A stretch of DNA of 64,000 nt from Pseudoxanthomonas mexicana. GTDB taxonomy: Bacteria > Pseudomonadota > Gammaproteobacteria > Xanthomonadales > Xanthomonadaceae. The DNA lies in contig NZ_LSIF01000074.1 of NCBI RefSeq assembly GCF_001556105.1, positions 1-64,000 on the forward strand, given 5' to 3'. The notes below the pieces were generated by a model. The model was given only the letters and a program-made list of their open reading frames with translations, was not told where the DNA came from and did not search any database. Of the stretch, positions 38,536-47,840 are shown one piece after another. Position numbers and translations under genes: made by a program. Position 1 is the stretch's first letter, and each line of letters opens with the position of its first letter.

Positions 38536-39648
38536 TCAATGCCCTTCTGCCGGATCGGGCGCCGTGTCGCCGCGCTGGTGGAAGCACAGCTGTTCGACTG
38601 CGCGACGCAGCGGGCGCGCCGTCAGCAGCAGATCCACCGGCAGGTCGAACTGGCCGTGGTCGAACGCCCAGCGCAGCAGGCGCTTGAAGCCGAAGCCGGG
38701 TACCGCCGATGGCCATGGCGGTGACGGCGTCGCATCGTGCAGGAGCCGGCGCGCGAGCATCCGACCCACGCCGGCACCGTGGCGCAGGCCGGCATGGATG
38801 CCGCCCGCCGTCAGCGGCGACACCATGCCCGCCGCATCGCCGATCAGCACCACATCGTCGCGCTGCACCGGTCGTACCGGACCGCCACAGGGAATCAGGC
38901 CGGCACGGATGCTGTCCGGCGTGTGGGCGGTCGACAACCCGGTCATCGGGGCGACGTGGCGGAGGAAGCCGGCCATGTCGGGGGCGGGATCCTTGCCAGG
39001 GTGGTGCCGACGCGCGAGGCCGGCCTGCACGCCAGTCGGTGTCTGCGCCACCCAGCCCAGGTAGCCGGGTGCGAAGCGCTTGCTGATGAAGCAGTGCAGG
39101 GCATCGGGCTCGCGCAGCGCCATGCCGGCGAATTCGTACTCCACGCCGTAGAGGAACTGCGTCACCTGGCCCAGGCCGAGCCGTTGTGCGACCCGCGATC
39201 GCGCGCCGTCCGCGCCGACCAGGATCCGCGTGTGGCCCACGCCATCGACTGCCCAACCTGTCTGCGTGCGCACTGCGTCGCGGAACGCCTGTCCGCGACG
39301 CAGCTCGACGCCGCATGCCTCTGCGCGTTCACCGAGCCAGCGCATCAGCGCGGGCGTGTCGGTGGTGTAGAAGCGGTAGCCGTCGGCGCCCAATCGCATG
39401 CTGCGCAAGTTGGGGGCGTACAGGCGTACATGCGGAACGGCGCGCAGCAAGGAGGGCGGCAGCCCCGCCAGCAGCGGTGCATCGCAGGCTTCCTGCACCA
39501 GGATGCCGGTGGTATGCACGCGCTCGCCGAGGTCGTGCTTGCGGTCGATTACGCGGATGCGAAGACCCTGCGTGGCGAGTTCGTGCGCGCAGGCGAGGCC
39601 GGCGAATCCGGCACCGACCACGATCACGTCATAGCGGTTGTCCTGCAT
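38536..39648 (-). CDS. FAD-dependent oxidoreductase, geranylgeranyl reductase-like
   Basis: A 370-residue flavoprotein. FAD binding is shown by YDVIVVGAGFAGLACAHEL at the N-terminus, VGADGARSRVAQRLG in the middle and VVLIGDAAGMVSPLTAGGIH (GD motif). This pattern belongs to the geranylgeranyl reductase/PHBH group, which reduce or hydroxylate isoprenoid or aromatic substrates. It lies just ahead of fpr on the same strand, which would make a possible electron-transfer pair. The exact substrate is unknown. Confidence 0.8.
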   Translation of the reverse strand: MQDNRYDVIVVGAGFAGLACAHELATQGLRIRVIDRKHDLGERVHTTGILVQEACDAPLLAGLPPSLLRAVPHVRLYAPNLRSMRLGADGYRFYTTDTPALMRWLGERAEACGVELRRGQAFRDAVRTQTGWAVDGVGHTRILVGADGARSRVAQRLGLGQVTQFLYGVEYEFAGMALREPDALHCFISKRFAPGYLGWVAQTPTGVQAGLARRHHPGKDPAPDMAGFLRHVAPMTGLSTAHTPDSIRAGLIPCGGPVRPVQRDDVVLIGDAAGMVSPLTAGGIHAGLRHGAGVGRMLARRLLHDATPSPPWPSAVPGFGFKRLLRWAFDHGQFDLPVDLLLTARPLRRAVEQLCFHQRGDTAPDPAEGH

Positions 39649-39748
39649 CGTCGGGCATGCGCTCCATAAGGGGATGGTGGGCAGCGTGCCGGCGGTGCGG
39701 GGAGTCGCGATGAAGTCGCCATGAAGTCAGCGGCGATCCGTATCCAGA

Positions 39749-39776
39749 AAGAAAGAAGGCGCCCAGGGGCGCCTTC
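39749..39776 (-). terminator. Rho-independent terminator for the scpA-scpB-rluB unit
   Basis: On the minus strand, GAAGGCGCC, loop CCTG, GGCGCCTTC, then TTTCTTTC. It lies directly after the rluB stop. Confidence 0.8.
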
Positions 39777-39784
39777 CGTTCTAC

Positions 39785-41464
39785 TCAGCCGTGGCCGCCA
39801 CCGCGGGGGCCGCGTTGTCCGCCGCCACCGGGCCTGCCGCCGCCGCCCGGACGACCGCCGGGACCGCGGCCACCGGCAGGACGACCACCGGGGCCAGGAC
39901 GCGGGCCAGCCTGCTGCGGACGATTGCCACCACCGCCCGGACGTCCCGGCGGACGCGGGCCGCGCGGTTGCTGGCCATAGGGATTGAAACCGGGATTGGC
40001 GTGGTCGGACGGGAAGCTCGGTGCGCTGGCGGGATGGCCATACGGACGCGCCGCACGCTGCGGCTTGCCCGCGCCCTGACCACCGCGCGGACCGCGCTCG
40101 CCGCCGGGGCCGGCACGGTCAGCACCGAAGCGATCGCCAGCGAAGCCGCCCGGACCTGCGCCCGGACCACGCCGGCCTGCGCCGCCGCCGGGCTTGCCAG
40201 CGGCACCACCCGGACGCCCGCCAGGCTTGCCGCCGTAGGGCTTCTTCGGGCCGCCGGGACCGGCATTGCGATGGCCGGCCGGGCCGGTGTCCACGCCATC
40301 CGGCACGTACCAGCTGCGGAACGCGGCCGGATTGCCATCCGGCAACGGCTTGGGTCCCTTCTGCGTGCGTTGCTTGAACGGACGCTGCGACTGCTTCGCC
40401 GCCTGCTCGCCGCTGACGGTCAGGCCGCCATGCGGCTTCTTGCCGCGGCCGCCACGGCCGCGGTCTTCGCGCACGTGGTCGAAGCGGCGCAGCTCGCGGC
40501 CTTCGTCGGCGCTGTTGTGGCCGTTGACGTAGGCGCTGCCGCTGCGGCCGCCGCCGACGTGCACGGTCGACTTGGCGGCCTTGCGCTGGCCGATCACCGG
40601 CTGCAGCGTCAGGGCGGCCGGCGTGCCGACCTCCAGGCCCAGGTCCTTGCGCAGCGCTTCGACCTGCGCATCCGGCAGTTCCTGCGTCTGGCCGCGCAGC
40701 AGCGGCTGCGGCAGGCTGACCTTGCCGTAGCGCACGCGCTTCAGGCGGCTGACCTGGCAACCCTGCGATTCCCACAGGCGGCGCACTTCGCGGTTGCGGC
40801 CTTCCTTGACGACCACGCGGAACCAGTCGTGCGAATCGGTGCCGCCGATGCGTTCGATCTCGTCGAACTTGGCCGGGCCGTCGTCCAGCGCCACGCCGCG
40901 GCGCAGGCGGTCGACGACGTTGTCCGGCACGCTTTCCTGGCCTTCCGGCGCGCGCACGCGCACGACGTACTCGCGCTCGACTTCGTACGAGGGATGCATC
41001 ATCGCGTTGGCGAGTTCGCCGTCGGTGGTCAGCACCAGCAGGCCGGTGGTGTTGATGTCCAGGCGACCGATGGCGATCCAGCGCGCGCCCTTCAGCGAGG
41101 GCAGCGCTTCGAAGATCGTCGGACGGCCTTCGGGATCTTCGCGGGTAGTGACTTCGCCTTCCGGCTTGTTGTAGATCAGCACGCGCGAGGGTTCGGTCAG
41201 CGCGCTGGCGACGAAGGTCTTGCCGTCCAGTTCGACGCGGTCGCCGCCCTTGACCGACATGCCGGTCTGCGCGACTTCACCATTGACCTTGACCAGGCCG
41301 TCGGCGATGCGCTGTTCCAGCGCGCGGCGCGAGCCCAGGCCGGCCTGCGCCAGCACCTTGTGCAGGCGCTCTTCCAGGCGATTGGTATCCGGCGCTTCGG
41401 CGCCTTCGCCGCGCTTCAGCGACAGCTTGCCCAGGGTGGTTTTCTTGGTGGGGGTGTTGCTCAT
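39785..41464 (-). CDS. rluB: 23S rRNA pseudouridine synthase RluB with a long low-complexity tail
   Basis: A 559-residue RsuA/RluB/E/F-type enzyme. The S4 RNA-binding domain (about 30-90) is followed by the synthase domain with catalytic Asp136 in AIGRLDINTTGLLVL. The last 180 residues are not part of the enzyme fold: they are a Gly/Pro/Arg-rich tail full of GPGG, RGPGG and PGGGG blocks, strongly basic and probably disordered, making it far longer than E. coli RluB (291 residues). Its ATG overlaps the scpB stop, so it is translated with ScpB. Confidence 0.92.
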   Translation of the reverse strand: MSNTPTKKTTLGKLSLKRGEGAEAPDTNRLEERLHKVLAQAGLGSRRALEQRIADGLVKVNGEVAQTGMSVKGGDRVELDGKTFVASALTEPSRVLIYNKPEGEVTTREDPEGRPTIFEALPSLKGARWIAIGRLDINTTGLLVLTTDGELANAMMHPSYEVEREYVVRVRAPEGQESVPDNVVDRLRRGVALDDGPAKFDEIERIGGTDSHDWFRVVVKEGRNREVRRLWESQGCQVSRLKRVRYGKVSLPQPLLRGQTQELPDAQVEALRKDLGLEVGTPAALTLQPVIGQRKAAKSTVHVGGGRSGSAYVNGHNSADEGRELRRFDHVREDRGRGGRGKKPHGGLTVSGEQAAKQSQRPFKQRTQKGPKPLPDGNPAAFRSWYVPDGVDTGPAGHRNAGPGGPKKPYGGKPGGRPGGAAGKPGGGAGRRGPGAGPGGFAGDRFGADRAGPGGERGPRGGQGAGKPQRAARPYGHPASAPSFPSDHANPGFNPYGQQPRGPRPPGRPGGGGNRPQQAGPRPGPGGRPAGGRGPGGRPGGGGRPGGGGQRGPRGGGHG

Positions 41465-42288
41465 TGTTTCTGCTCCGACGGTGCCCGGTCTTCCTCGTCG
41501 GAAGCAGCGGCGTCGTCATCTTCGGGTTGAGGTTCATCGTGATCGCCGGCGTCGTCGCCGGTGTCATCGGATGCGGTGTCTTCGTCGGCATCGTCCGATG
41601 CCGGAGTGTTCTGCTGTTCGTCGTCCGTGTCGTCGCCGTCATCTGCGGCGTCCGTGCTTTCGTCCTGCGTGCTTTCGTCCCGGGCGTCGTCGACGGCATC
41701 GCCGCTGGCGATGCTGACCGGCAGCGGCGCGCCGTCCAGCGGCAGCTGCGGCTCCAGTTCGCCGATGTCCTTCAGTTCGGACAGCGGCGGCAGTTCGTCC
41801 AGGCGCTTCAGGCCGAAGTAGTCGAGGAAGCCCTTGGTGGTGCCGAACAGCGCGGGTTTGCCCGGCACATCGCGGTGGCCGACGACGCGGATCCACTCGC
41901 GTTCTTCCAGCGCCTGGATGATGTTGCTGCTGACCGCTACGCCACGGACCTGTTCGATCTCGCCGCGGGTGATCGGCTGGCGGTAGGCGATCAGGGCCAG
42001 CGTTTCCAGCGTGGCGCGGGTGTACTTGGTCTTGCGCTCGGTCCACAGGCGCGCGACCCAGACATGCACGTCGGCCTTGACCTGGTAGCGGTAGCCGGAC
42101 GCGACCTCGACCAGCTCCACGCCGCGGTCGGTGCAGGCATCAGTCAGCTGCTGCACGGCGTCTTCGACGCTGCCTTCCGGCGCCGGCTCGTCCTCGGGGA
42201 ACAGGCCATGCAGCTGGGCCAGCGTCAGCGGCTGGGTGGCGGCCATGAGGGCGGCCTCCACGATGCGGTTGATGAGCGATTGATCCAT
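41461..42288 (-). CDS. scpB: Segregation and condensation protein B
   Basis: A 275-residue condensin accessory protein. The N-terminal two-thirds are a pair of winged-helix domains (LINRIVEAALMAATQPLT; TLALIAYRQPITRGEIEQVRGV; GHRDVPGKPALFGTTKGFLDYF), which dimerise and bind ScpA in the SMC-ScpAB complex that organises the chromosome. From about residue 196 the protein is a highly acidic Asp/Glu-rich tail. It follows scpA on the same strand and is coupled to rluB. Confidence 0.94.
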   Translation of the reverse strand: MDQSLINRIVEAALMAATQPLTLAQLHGLFPEDEPAPEGSVEDAVQQLTDACTDRGVELVEVASGYRYQVKADVHVWVARLWTERKTKYTRATLETLALIAYRQPITRGEIEQVRGVAVSSNIIQALEEREWIRVVGHRDVPGKPALFGTTKGFLDYFGLKRLDELPPLSELKDIGELEPQLPLDGAPLPVSIASGDAVDDARDESTQDESTDAADDGDDTDDEQQNTPASDDADEDTASDDTGDDAGDHDEPQPEDDDAAASDEEDRAPSEQKQ

Positions 42289-42334
42289 GCGGTCCTGTCG
42301 TTCGGAAAGGCGGCGGGCGGGTGGCCCGGCCGCG

Positions 42335-43240
42335 TCACGGGCTGTCGTTGGCGGCGTCGCTGTCGTCGAACTCGCTGGAGAACTGCAGCGGTTCGTTGGT
42401 GTTGTTCAGCGCCAGCGACTTGATGTAGATCGGGGCGAGCGGGGCTTCCTGCACGATGTCGAGCAGCTGTTCCTTGGCCAGTTCCAGCATGGCCAGGAAG
42501 GTCACCAGCACGCCCAGCTTGCCTTCCTCGGGCGTGAACATGCTCTCGAAACGGTGGAACTTGCCATCCTCCAGCCGCGTCAGCACGTCGCCCATGCGCT
42601 GGCGCACGCTGAGCGCCTCGCGCTTGATCGCGTGGCCGGTGAACAGCTCGGCGCGCTTCAGCACGTCGTGCAGTGCCAGCAGCATTTCCTTCAGCTCGAC
42701 CGGTGGCGGCAGCTTGACCGCCGCACGATCCGGCACGTCGGCGCTCACCGGCGTCGTATCGCGGTCCTGGCGGGGCAGGGCGTCCAGGTCCTCGGCCGCC
42801 TGCTTGAAGCGCTCGTACTCCTGCAACCGGCGGACCAGTTCGGCGCGCGGATCGCCTTCCTCGCCGTCCTCGCTGACCGGTCGCGGCAACAGCATGCGCG
42901 ACTTGATCTCGGCCAGGATGGCGGCCATCAGCAGGTACTCGGCGGCCAGCTCGAACCGCAGTTCCTGCATCACATTGATGTAGTCCACGTACTGCCGGGT
43001 GATTTCGGCGACGGGGATGTCCAGGATGTCCAGGTTCTGCCGGCGGATCAGGTACAGCAGCAGGTCCAGCGGGCCTTCGAACGCGTCGAGGATGACCTCC
43101 AGCGCGTCCGGCGGGATGTACAGGTCCTGCGGGATCTGCAGCACCGGCTGGCCATGCACCACCGCCAGCGGCATTTCCTGCTGCTGCGGATGCGTGGTCG
43201 GGGTTTGTGGGTTCGCGTCGGACGCGAGTTCTGGGCTCAT
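42335..43240 (-). CDS. scpA: Segregation and condensation protein A
   Basis: A 301-residue kleisin. The N-terminal part contains FEGPLDLLLYLIRRQNLDILDIP and the block AAEYLLMAAILAEIKSRMLLPR, both diagnostic; the C-terminal winged helix (about 225-285) would bind the SMC head. The start ATG at 43240 was chosen because upstream codons have no ScpA likeness. A Gln/Pro-rich leader of about 30 residues precedes the domain. scpB lies 46 bases downstream on the same strand. Confidence 0.93.
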   Translation of the reverse strand: MSPELASDANPQTPTTHPQQQEMPLAVVHGQPVLQIPQDLYIPPDALEVILDAFEGPLDLLLYLIRRQNLDILDIPVAEITRQYVDYINVMQELRFELAAEYLLMAAILAEIKSRMLLPRPVSEDGEEGDPRAELVRRLQEYERFKQAAEDLDALPRQDRDTTPVSADVPDRAAVKLPPPVELKEMLLALHDVLKRAELFTGHAIKREALSVRQRMGDVLTRLEDGKFHRFESMFTPEEGKLGVLVTFLAMLELAKEQLLDIVQEAPLAPIYIKSLALNNTNEPLQFSSEFDDSDAANDSP

Positions 43241-43616
43241 CAAGAAACAGCCATCGTGCGGATCACCCTGCAGGCCTGCGCGCGGCAGGACGGCGCGGCA
43301 CCGGCATTGCACCAACCAAGATCATCATGCGTCGCAGGGCGAACGCTTCCCTTACAGCAACCAGCAAAGCACACCGCAGGGATGCGGCGGCGGACAGCGA
43401 GAGGTCGTCGGGCGCGGGCGGGTGGGGGCAGCGAATCGAACGTCCCGGTGATCCCTCGATGGGGCAGGGAGGTCGGCGTGGCCGGGTCTTCCCCTGGACG
43501 GGCCGCTGCTTCCGGCCGTGCAATGGAGGACAGGGTAAGCCCTGTCCCATACGGTGTCCAGCGCCGGATGGCGGGACCGCCCTTACAATTCAGACTTCGC
43601 CTGCGGAGTGAACACC
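43241..43616. other. Intergenic region between scpA and the YciI gene
   Basis: Divergent promoter region for scpA and the yciI-bolA pair. I find no RNA gene, repeat or strong promoter in it. Confidence 0.5.
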
Positions 43617-43916
43617 ATGTGGTATGCCATTGAAGGCCATGACGGCCCCGACGTCCTGGCCCGGCGACTGGCGGCGCGCCCCGAGCATCTGGCGCGGTTG
43701 ACCGCCCTCCGCGACGACGGCCGGCTGCTGTTGGCCGGGCCGTGTCCGGCGATCGACGCCGAGGATCCGGGCCCGGCCGGCTTCAGCGGCAGCATCGTGA
43801 TCGCCGAATTCGATTCCCTGGAGGACGCACGCGCCTGGGCGGATACAGATCCGTACGTGGCGGCCGGCGTCTACGTCCGCGTCGACGTGCGCCCGTTCCG
43901 CAAGGTCCTGCCGTGA
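43617..43916 (+). CDS. YciI family protein
   Basis: A 99-residue ferredoxin-like fold protein. [25 protein letters not shown] matches the family start (strand, then a helix ending in a conserved R..H.) and the [22 protein letters not shown] block is the usual second half. It overlaps bolA by GTGA. YciI proteins are small enzymes or binding proteins of unsettled activity. Confidence 0.9.
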   Translation: MWYAIEGHDGPDVLARRLAARPEHLARLTALRDDGRLLLAGPCPAIDAEDPGPAGFSGSIVIAEFDSLEDARAWADTDPYVAAGVYVRVDVRPFRKVLP

Positions 43917-44182
43917 GCCGGGTGGAGCGGATCCGGGCGGCGCTGGAGTCCGCCCTGCAGCCGCTTTCCCTGGACGTGCTGGACGACAGCCACAAGCATG
44001 CCGGCCATGAAGGCGCCCGTGATGGGCGCGGCCATTTCACCGTCCGGATCACCAGCGAGGCGTTCGTGGGCAAGGCGCCGCTGGCCCGCCACCGTGCGGT
44101 GTACGCCGCCCTGGGCGAGATGATGCAGACCGACATCCATGCGCTGGCCATCGAGGCGCGGACGCCCGACGAAGCCCGCTGA
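43913..44182 (+). CDS. bolA: BolA family protein
   Basis: An 89-residue protein with a GTG start overlapping the YciI stop. [22 protein letters not shown] carries the conserved BolA His residues, and the helix-strand pattern is complete ([21 protein letters not shown]). BolA proteins bind a [2Fe-2S] cluster with monothiol glutaredoxin and affect stress shape control. It is followed 88 bases later by bglX. Confidence 0.93.
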   Translation: MSRVERIRAALESALQPLSLDVLDDSHKHAGHEGARDGRGHFTVRITSEAFVGKAPLARHRAVYAALGEMMQTDIHALAIEARTPDEAR

Positions 44183-44223
44183 GCGTCCGCCGGCCATCTG
44201 GCAGCGCCGCATGCAGGTCGGAT

Positions 44224-44237
44224 TGAAAACGTTTACA
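44224..44237. promoter_or_regulatory. LacI-type operator 1, before bglX
   Basis: TGAAAACGTTTACA, 13 of 14 to a perfect TGTAAACGTTTACA palindrome, 33 bases before the bglX ATG. It is the first of five related sites in this locus. Confidence 0.7.
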
Positions 44238-44269
44238 TTCGGCCCCCTTCGTTATGCCGGGAGGGCGCC

Positions 44270-46531
44270 ATGCAGCACAGAACCCTTGTTTCGCGACGAC
44301 CGCTGCTGGTCGGACTGATCGCCGCCCTGCTGGCCGCGCCGGCCTCCGCCAAGCCTCCCGTCTATGCCACACCGGCGGAGAAGACCTTCGTCGACGCCTT
44401 GATGGCGAAGATGACGGTGGAGGAGAAGCTGGGCCAGCTGAACCAGCCGGCCGGCGTGGGCAACAACACCGGTCCGGCGGCGATGGCCGGCAACGAGGAC
44501 CAGATCCGCCGCGGCGAGATCGGCTCCTACCTGGGCACTCAGGGCGCGGTCCTGACCTGCCGCCTGCAGAAGATCGCAGTGGAAGATTCGCGGCTCGGCA
44601 TCCCGCTGCTGTTCGGCTACGACGTGATCCATGGCCACCGCACCGTCTTCCCGGTGCCGCTGGGCGAGTCCGCCAGCTTCGATCCGGTCGAGGTGCAGCA
44701 TGCCGCCCGCGTCGCGGCGATCGAGGCCTCGGCGCACGGCATCCATTGGACCTACGCGCCGATGGTCGACATTGCGCGCGACCCGCGCTGGGGTCGCGTG
44801 GTGGAGGGGGCGGGCGAGGACCCGTACCTGGGGTCGGTGCTGGCGGCGGCGCGCGTGCGCGGCTTCCAGGGCGATGACCTGCGCAAGCCGGATGCGGTGC
44901 TGGCGACCGCCAAGCATTTCGTCGCCTACGGGGCGGCCGAAGGCGGCCGCGACTACGACGTGGCCGACATCTCCGAACGCACGCTGCACGAGGTCTACCT
45001 GCCGCCGTTCAAGGCCGCGGTGGATGCCGGTGCGCAGTCGATCATGGCGGCCTTCAACGAGGTGGGCGGCGTCCCGATGCACGCGCACCGGCCGCTGATC
45101 GAGGACCTGCTGCGCAACCAGTGGGGTTGGGACGGCCTGCTGGTCAGCGACTACACCGGCGTGATGGAACTGATGCCGCACGGCGTCGCGGCCGACCGCA
45201 AGCAGGCAGGTGCCCTCGGCCTGCGCGCCGGCGTCGACGTCGACATGGTCAGCCAGATCTATGTGCAGGATCTGCCGGCCGAAGTGAAGGCGGGTCGGGT
45301 GCCGATGGCGCAGGTGGATGCGTCGGTGCGCCGCGTGCTCAACGCGAAGTACCGGCTGGGCTTGTTCGACGATCCCTACCGTTCCTGCACCGATGACGGC
45401 GCACGCGAACGCGCGCTGACGCTGACGCCGGAGCACCGCGCCGACGCGCGCCGGATGGCGCAGAAATCGCTGGTGCTGCTGGAGAACGACAACGACGTGC
45501 TTCCACTGTCGAAGTCGGTCCGCACGCTGGCCGTCATCGGCCCATTGGCCGACCATCGTCGCGCGATGCTGGGCAACTGGGCCGTGGCCGGGCGCGAAGA
45601 GGATGCGGTCACTCCGCTGGAGGCACTGAAAGCAGCGCTGGGCGAGGGCACCCGCTTGGTGGTGGCGAAGGGCGCCGACATCGACAACCGGGACACGTCC
45701 GGCTTCGCCCAGGCCGTCGCCGCCGCGAAGCAGGCCGATGCGGTGGTGATGTTCCTCGGCGAACACCCGGACATGAGCGCGGAAGCGAACAACCGCACCT
45801 CGCTGGACCTGCCCGGCGTGCAGGAACAACTCGCACTTGCCGTCGCCGCGACCGGCAAGCCGGTGGTCGTCGTGTTGTTGAACGGACGCCCGCTGTCGAT
45901 CGGCGGCCTGAAAGACAAGGTGCCCGCGATCCTGGAAGCGTGGTTCCCGGGCGTCGAGGGTGGCCATGCGATCACCGACGTGCTGTTCGGCGACATCAAC
46001 CCGTCGGCCAAGCTGCCGGTGACGTTCCCGCGCAACGTCGGCCAGGTGCCGATCTACTACGCGCACAAGAACACCGGTCGCCCGCCGAGCGAGCAGGAGA
46101 AGTACACCAGCAAGTACCTCGACGTGCCGTGGACGCCGCTTTATGCGTTCGGTCACGGACTCAGCTACACGACGTTCCGCTACGACGTGCCGACCATCGC
46201 ATCGCCGACGCTGGCACTCGGGGCGTTGCAGCAGCAGGTCAGCGTGCGCGTCACCAACACCGGCAAGCGGGAGGGCGTCGAGGTGGTGCAGCTGTATGTG
46301 CGCGACGACGTCGCCAGCATCACCCGCCCGGTGAAGCAACTGCGCGGCTTCCAGCGCGTGGCGCTGAAGCCGGGCGAATCCAAGGTTGTGACGTTCGATC
46401 TCGGCTTCGAGGATCTGGCGATGTACAACGACCGCATGCAGCAAGTGGTGGAGCCGGGTAGGTTCACGGTGTTTGTCGGTGGCAGTTCCGACCGGACACG
46501 TGAGGTCACATTCGAGGTCGCCGCCCGGTAG
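44270..46531 (+). CDS. bglX: Periplasmic beta-glucosidase, GH3 (BglX)
   Basis: A 753-residue exported glycosidase. Signal peptide about 1-27 (cleavage after ASA). The GH3 barrel covers about 30-360, with the nucleophile D294 in VSDYTGVMEL and the substrate block GIHWTYAPMVDIARDPRWGR; the alpha/beta domain and a fibronectin III-like end follow. It releases glucose from beta-linked glucooligosaccharides; BglX relatives take beta-1,2-, 1,3- or 1,4-links, so the link is open. The LacI-type regulator gene lies directly downstream and an operator upstream. Confidence 0.94.
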   Translation: MQHRTLVSRRPLLVGLIAALLAAPASAKPPVYATPAEKTFVDALMAKMTVEEKLGQLNQPAGVGNNTGPAAMAGNEDQIRRGEIGSYLGTQGAVLTCRLQKIAVEDSRLGIPLLFGYDVIHGHRTVFPVPLGESASFDPVEVQHAARVAAIEASAHGIHWTYAPMVDIARDPRWGRVVEGAGEDPYLGSVLAAARVRGFQGDDLRKPDAVLATAKHFVAYGAAEGGRDYDVADISERTLHEVYLPPFKAAVDAGAQSIMAAFNEVGGVPMHAHRPLIEDLLRNQWGWDGLLVSDYTGVMELMPHGVAADRKQAGALGLRAGVDVDMVSQIYVQDLPAEVKAGRVPMAQVDASVRRVLNAKYRLGLFDDPYRSCTDDGARERALTLTPEHRADARRMAQKSLVLLENDNDVLPLSKSVRTLAVIGPLADHRRAMLGNWAVAGREEDAVTPLEALKAALGEGTRLVVAKGADIDNRDTSGFAQAVAAAKQADAVVMFLGEHPDMSAEANNRTSLDLPGVQEQLALAVAATGKPVVVVLLNGRPLSIGGLKDKVPAILEAWFPGVEGGHAITDVLFGDINPSAKLPVTFPRNVGQVPIYYAHKNTGRPPSEQEKYTSKYLDVPWTPLYAFGHGLSYTTFRYDVPTIASPTLALGALQQQVSVRVTNTGKREGVEVVQLYVRDDVASITRPVKQLRGFQRVALKPGESKVVTFDLGFEDLAMYNDRMQQVVEPGRFTVFVGGSSDRTREVTFEVAAR

Positions 46532-46658
46532 GAAGTACGCGTTGCAGCAGGCACGAATATGCTGCAACGCAAAATGTCCCCGCGTGCGTTTCACCCATGT
46601 AAGTGCATGAATTCTTGTTGTTTTTGGTGTCGAATAACGCGGGCTTTACACGTTTCCG

Positions 46659-46672
46659 TGAAAACGGTTACA
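46659..46672. promoter_or_regulatory. LacI-type operator 2, before the regulator gene
   Basis: TGAAAACGGTTACA, 44 bases before the regulator ATG, within a region that also contains TTTACA 17 bases ahead of TTACAG as a weak promoter. It suggests autoregulation. The same 14 bases recur at 63136. Confidence 0.7.
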
Positions 46673-46715
46673 GTCCGCGCCACTCAAGGCTGTCATCACC
46701 GCGGAGGGGCGGGGA

Positions 46716-47744
46716 ATGGCGCGAACCTCGGTCACCATCAAGGATGTCGCACGTGAGGCGCGGGTTTCCGTCGCCACCGTGTCGCGTGCCTTGAATGGCC
46801 ACGAGAACGTCGCCGAATCCGTCCGCCAGCAGGTCTTGGCCACGGCCGACCGCCTGCGCTACCAGCCGCATGCTGCGGCACGCAGCCTGAGCAGCCGCCG
46901 CACCCAGACGATCGGCGTGGTGCTGCCGGACCTGTACGGTGAATTCTTTTCGGAGCTGATCCGCGGCGTCGACCAGGTCGCACGCGCCCGTCGCCAGCAC
47001 CTGCTGGTCTCCAGCTACCACGGCCACCCGGAAGAACAGGGCGAAGCCCTGCGCGCGATGCGTGGCCGCGTCGACGGCCTGCTGGTGCTGTCGCCCTACA
47101 CCGACCGGCCGGGATTCCTGGTGGACAACCTGCCGTCTTCGCTTCCCGTCGTGCTGATCAACACCGACGTGCAGGATGCGTCATACCCGACGCTGACCAT
47201 CGACAACTACAGTGCTGCCATGGCGATGGTCGAACACCTCGCACAGGCCGGCCATCGCCGCATCGCCTTCATCGGCGGACCCGAAGGCAACTTCGATGCA
47301 CGCGAACGCCTGCGCGGTTACCGCGATGCGATGGCGCGCTTCGTGCCAGCTGCGTCGCCGCAGGAGTTCGCAGGCGACTTCAGCGAATCCTCCGGTTACG
47401 AGGCTGGCAAACGCATCGCACAGTCGGCGGAGAAGCCGCAGGCCGTCTTTGCTGCCAACGACATGACGGCATTGGGCTGCCTCTATGCCTTCAACGAAGC
47501 CGGCGTGCGCGTTCCGCAGGACGTCGCGCTGGCCGGCTTCGATGACATCCCGCTCGCGCGTTTCGTTCACCCGACCTTGACCACGATGCGGGTCAGTATT
47601 GCCGAGCTGGGTGGCCAGGCGATGAGCCGTTTGCTGGAAACGATCGAATCCGATGGTGCGCGTGTGGCGCCCTCGGCCATGCTGACGCCCGAACTGATTG
47701 TCAGGGCGTCAAGCGTGGGAGAGGGACGCCACGCGGAAAAATAA
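46716..47744 (+). CDS. LacI family transcriptional regulator
   Basis: A 342-residue repressor. N-terminal DNA-binding domain with TIKDVAREARVSVATVSRAL (helix-turn-helix) and a hinge helix that includes YQPHAAARSLSSRR; sugar-binding periplasmic-like domain from about 62 to 325 (TIGVVLPDLYGEFFSELIRG, GFDDIPLARFVHP). It is placed inside the carbohydrate locus between bglX and the TonB receptor gene, and five operators of one type lie in the locus. It is the natural candidate for their regulator. The effector is unknown. Confidence 0.93.
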   Translation: MARTSVTIKDVAREARVSVATVSRALNGHENVAESVRQQVLATADRLRYQPHAAARSLSSRRTQTIGVVLPDLYGEFFSELIRGVDQVARARRQHLLVSSYHGHPEEQGEALRAMRGRVDGLLVLSPYTDRPGFLVDNLPSSLPVVLINTDVQDASYPTLTIDNYSAAMAMVEHLAQAGHRRIAFIGGPEGNFDARERLRGYRDAMARFVPAASPQEFAGDFSESSGYEAGKRIAQSAEKPQAVFAANDMTALGCLYAFNEAGVRVPQDVALAGFDDIPLARFVHPTLTTMRVSIAELGGQAMSRLLETIESDGARVAPSAMLTPELIVRASSVGEGRHAEK

Positions 47745-47750
47745 GCAAAG

Positions 47751-47768
47751 GCGGGACCGCTTTTTTTT
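47751..47768 (+). terminator. Terminator-like hairpin after the regulator gene
   Basis: A short GCGG-GA-CCGC stem, extended by AAA/TTT pairing, with eight T directly behind it, seven bases after the regulator stop. The loop is very short, so strength is uncertain. Confidence 0.45.
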
Positions 47769-47777
47769 GGGCGGAGA

Positions 47778-47791
47778 TGTAATCGATTACA
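47778..47791. promoter_or_regulatory. LacI-type operator 3, before the TonB receptor gene
   Basis: TGTAATCGATTACA, a perfect 14-bp palindrome, 50 bases before the receptor ATG. It is the best-kept copy of the locus. Confidence 0.8.
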
Positions 47792-47840
47792 AGCGGCGCC
47801 AAGCCGATATGCAGTACATCAATCTTTGGAGGGAGAGCCA

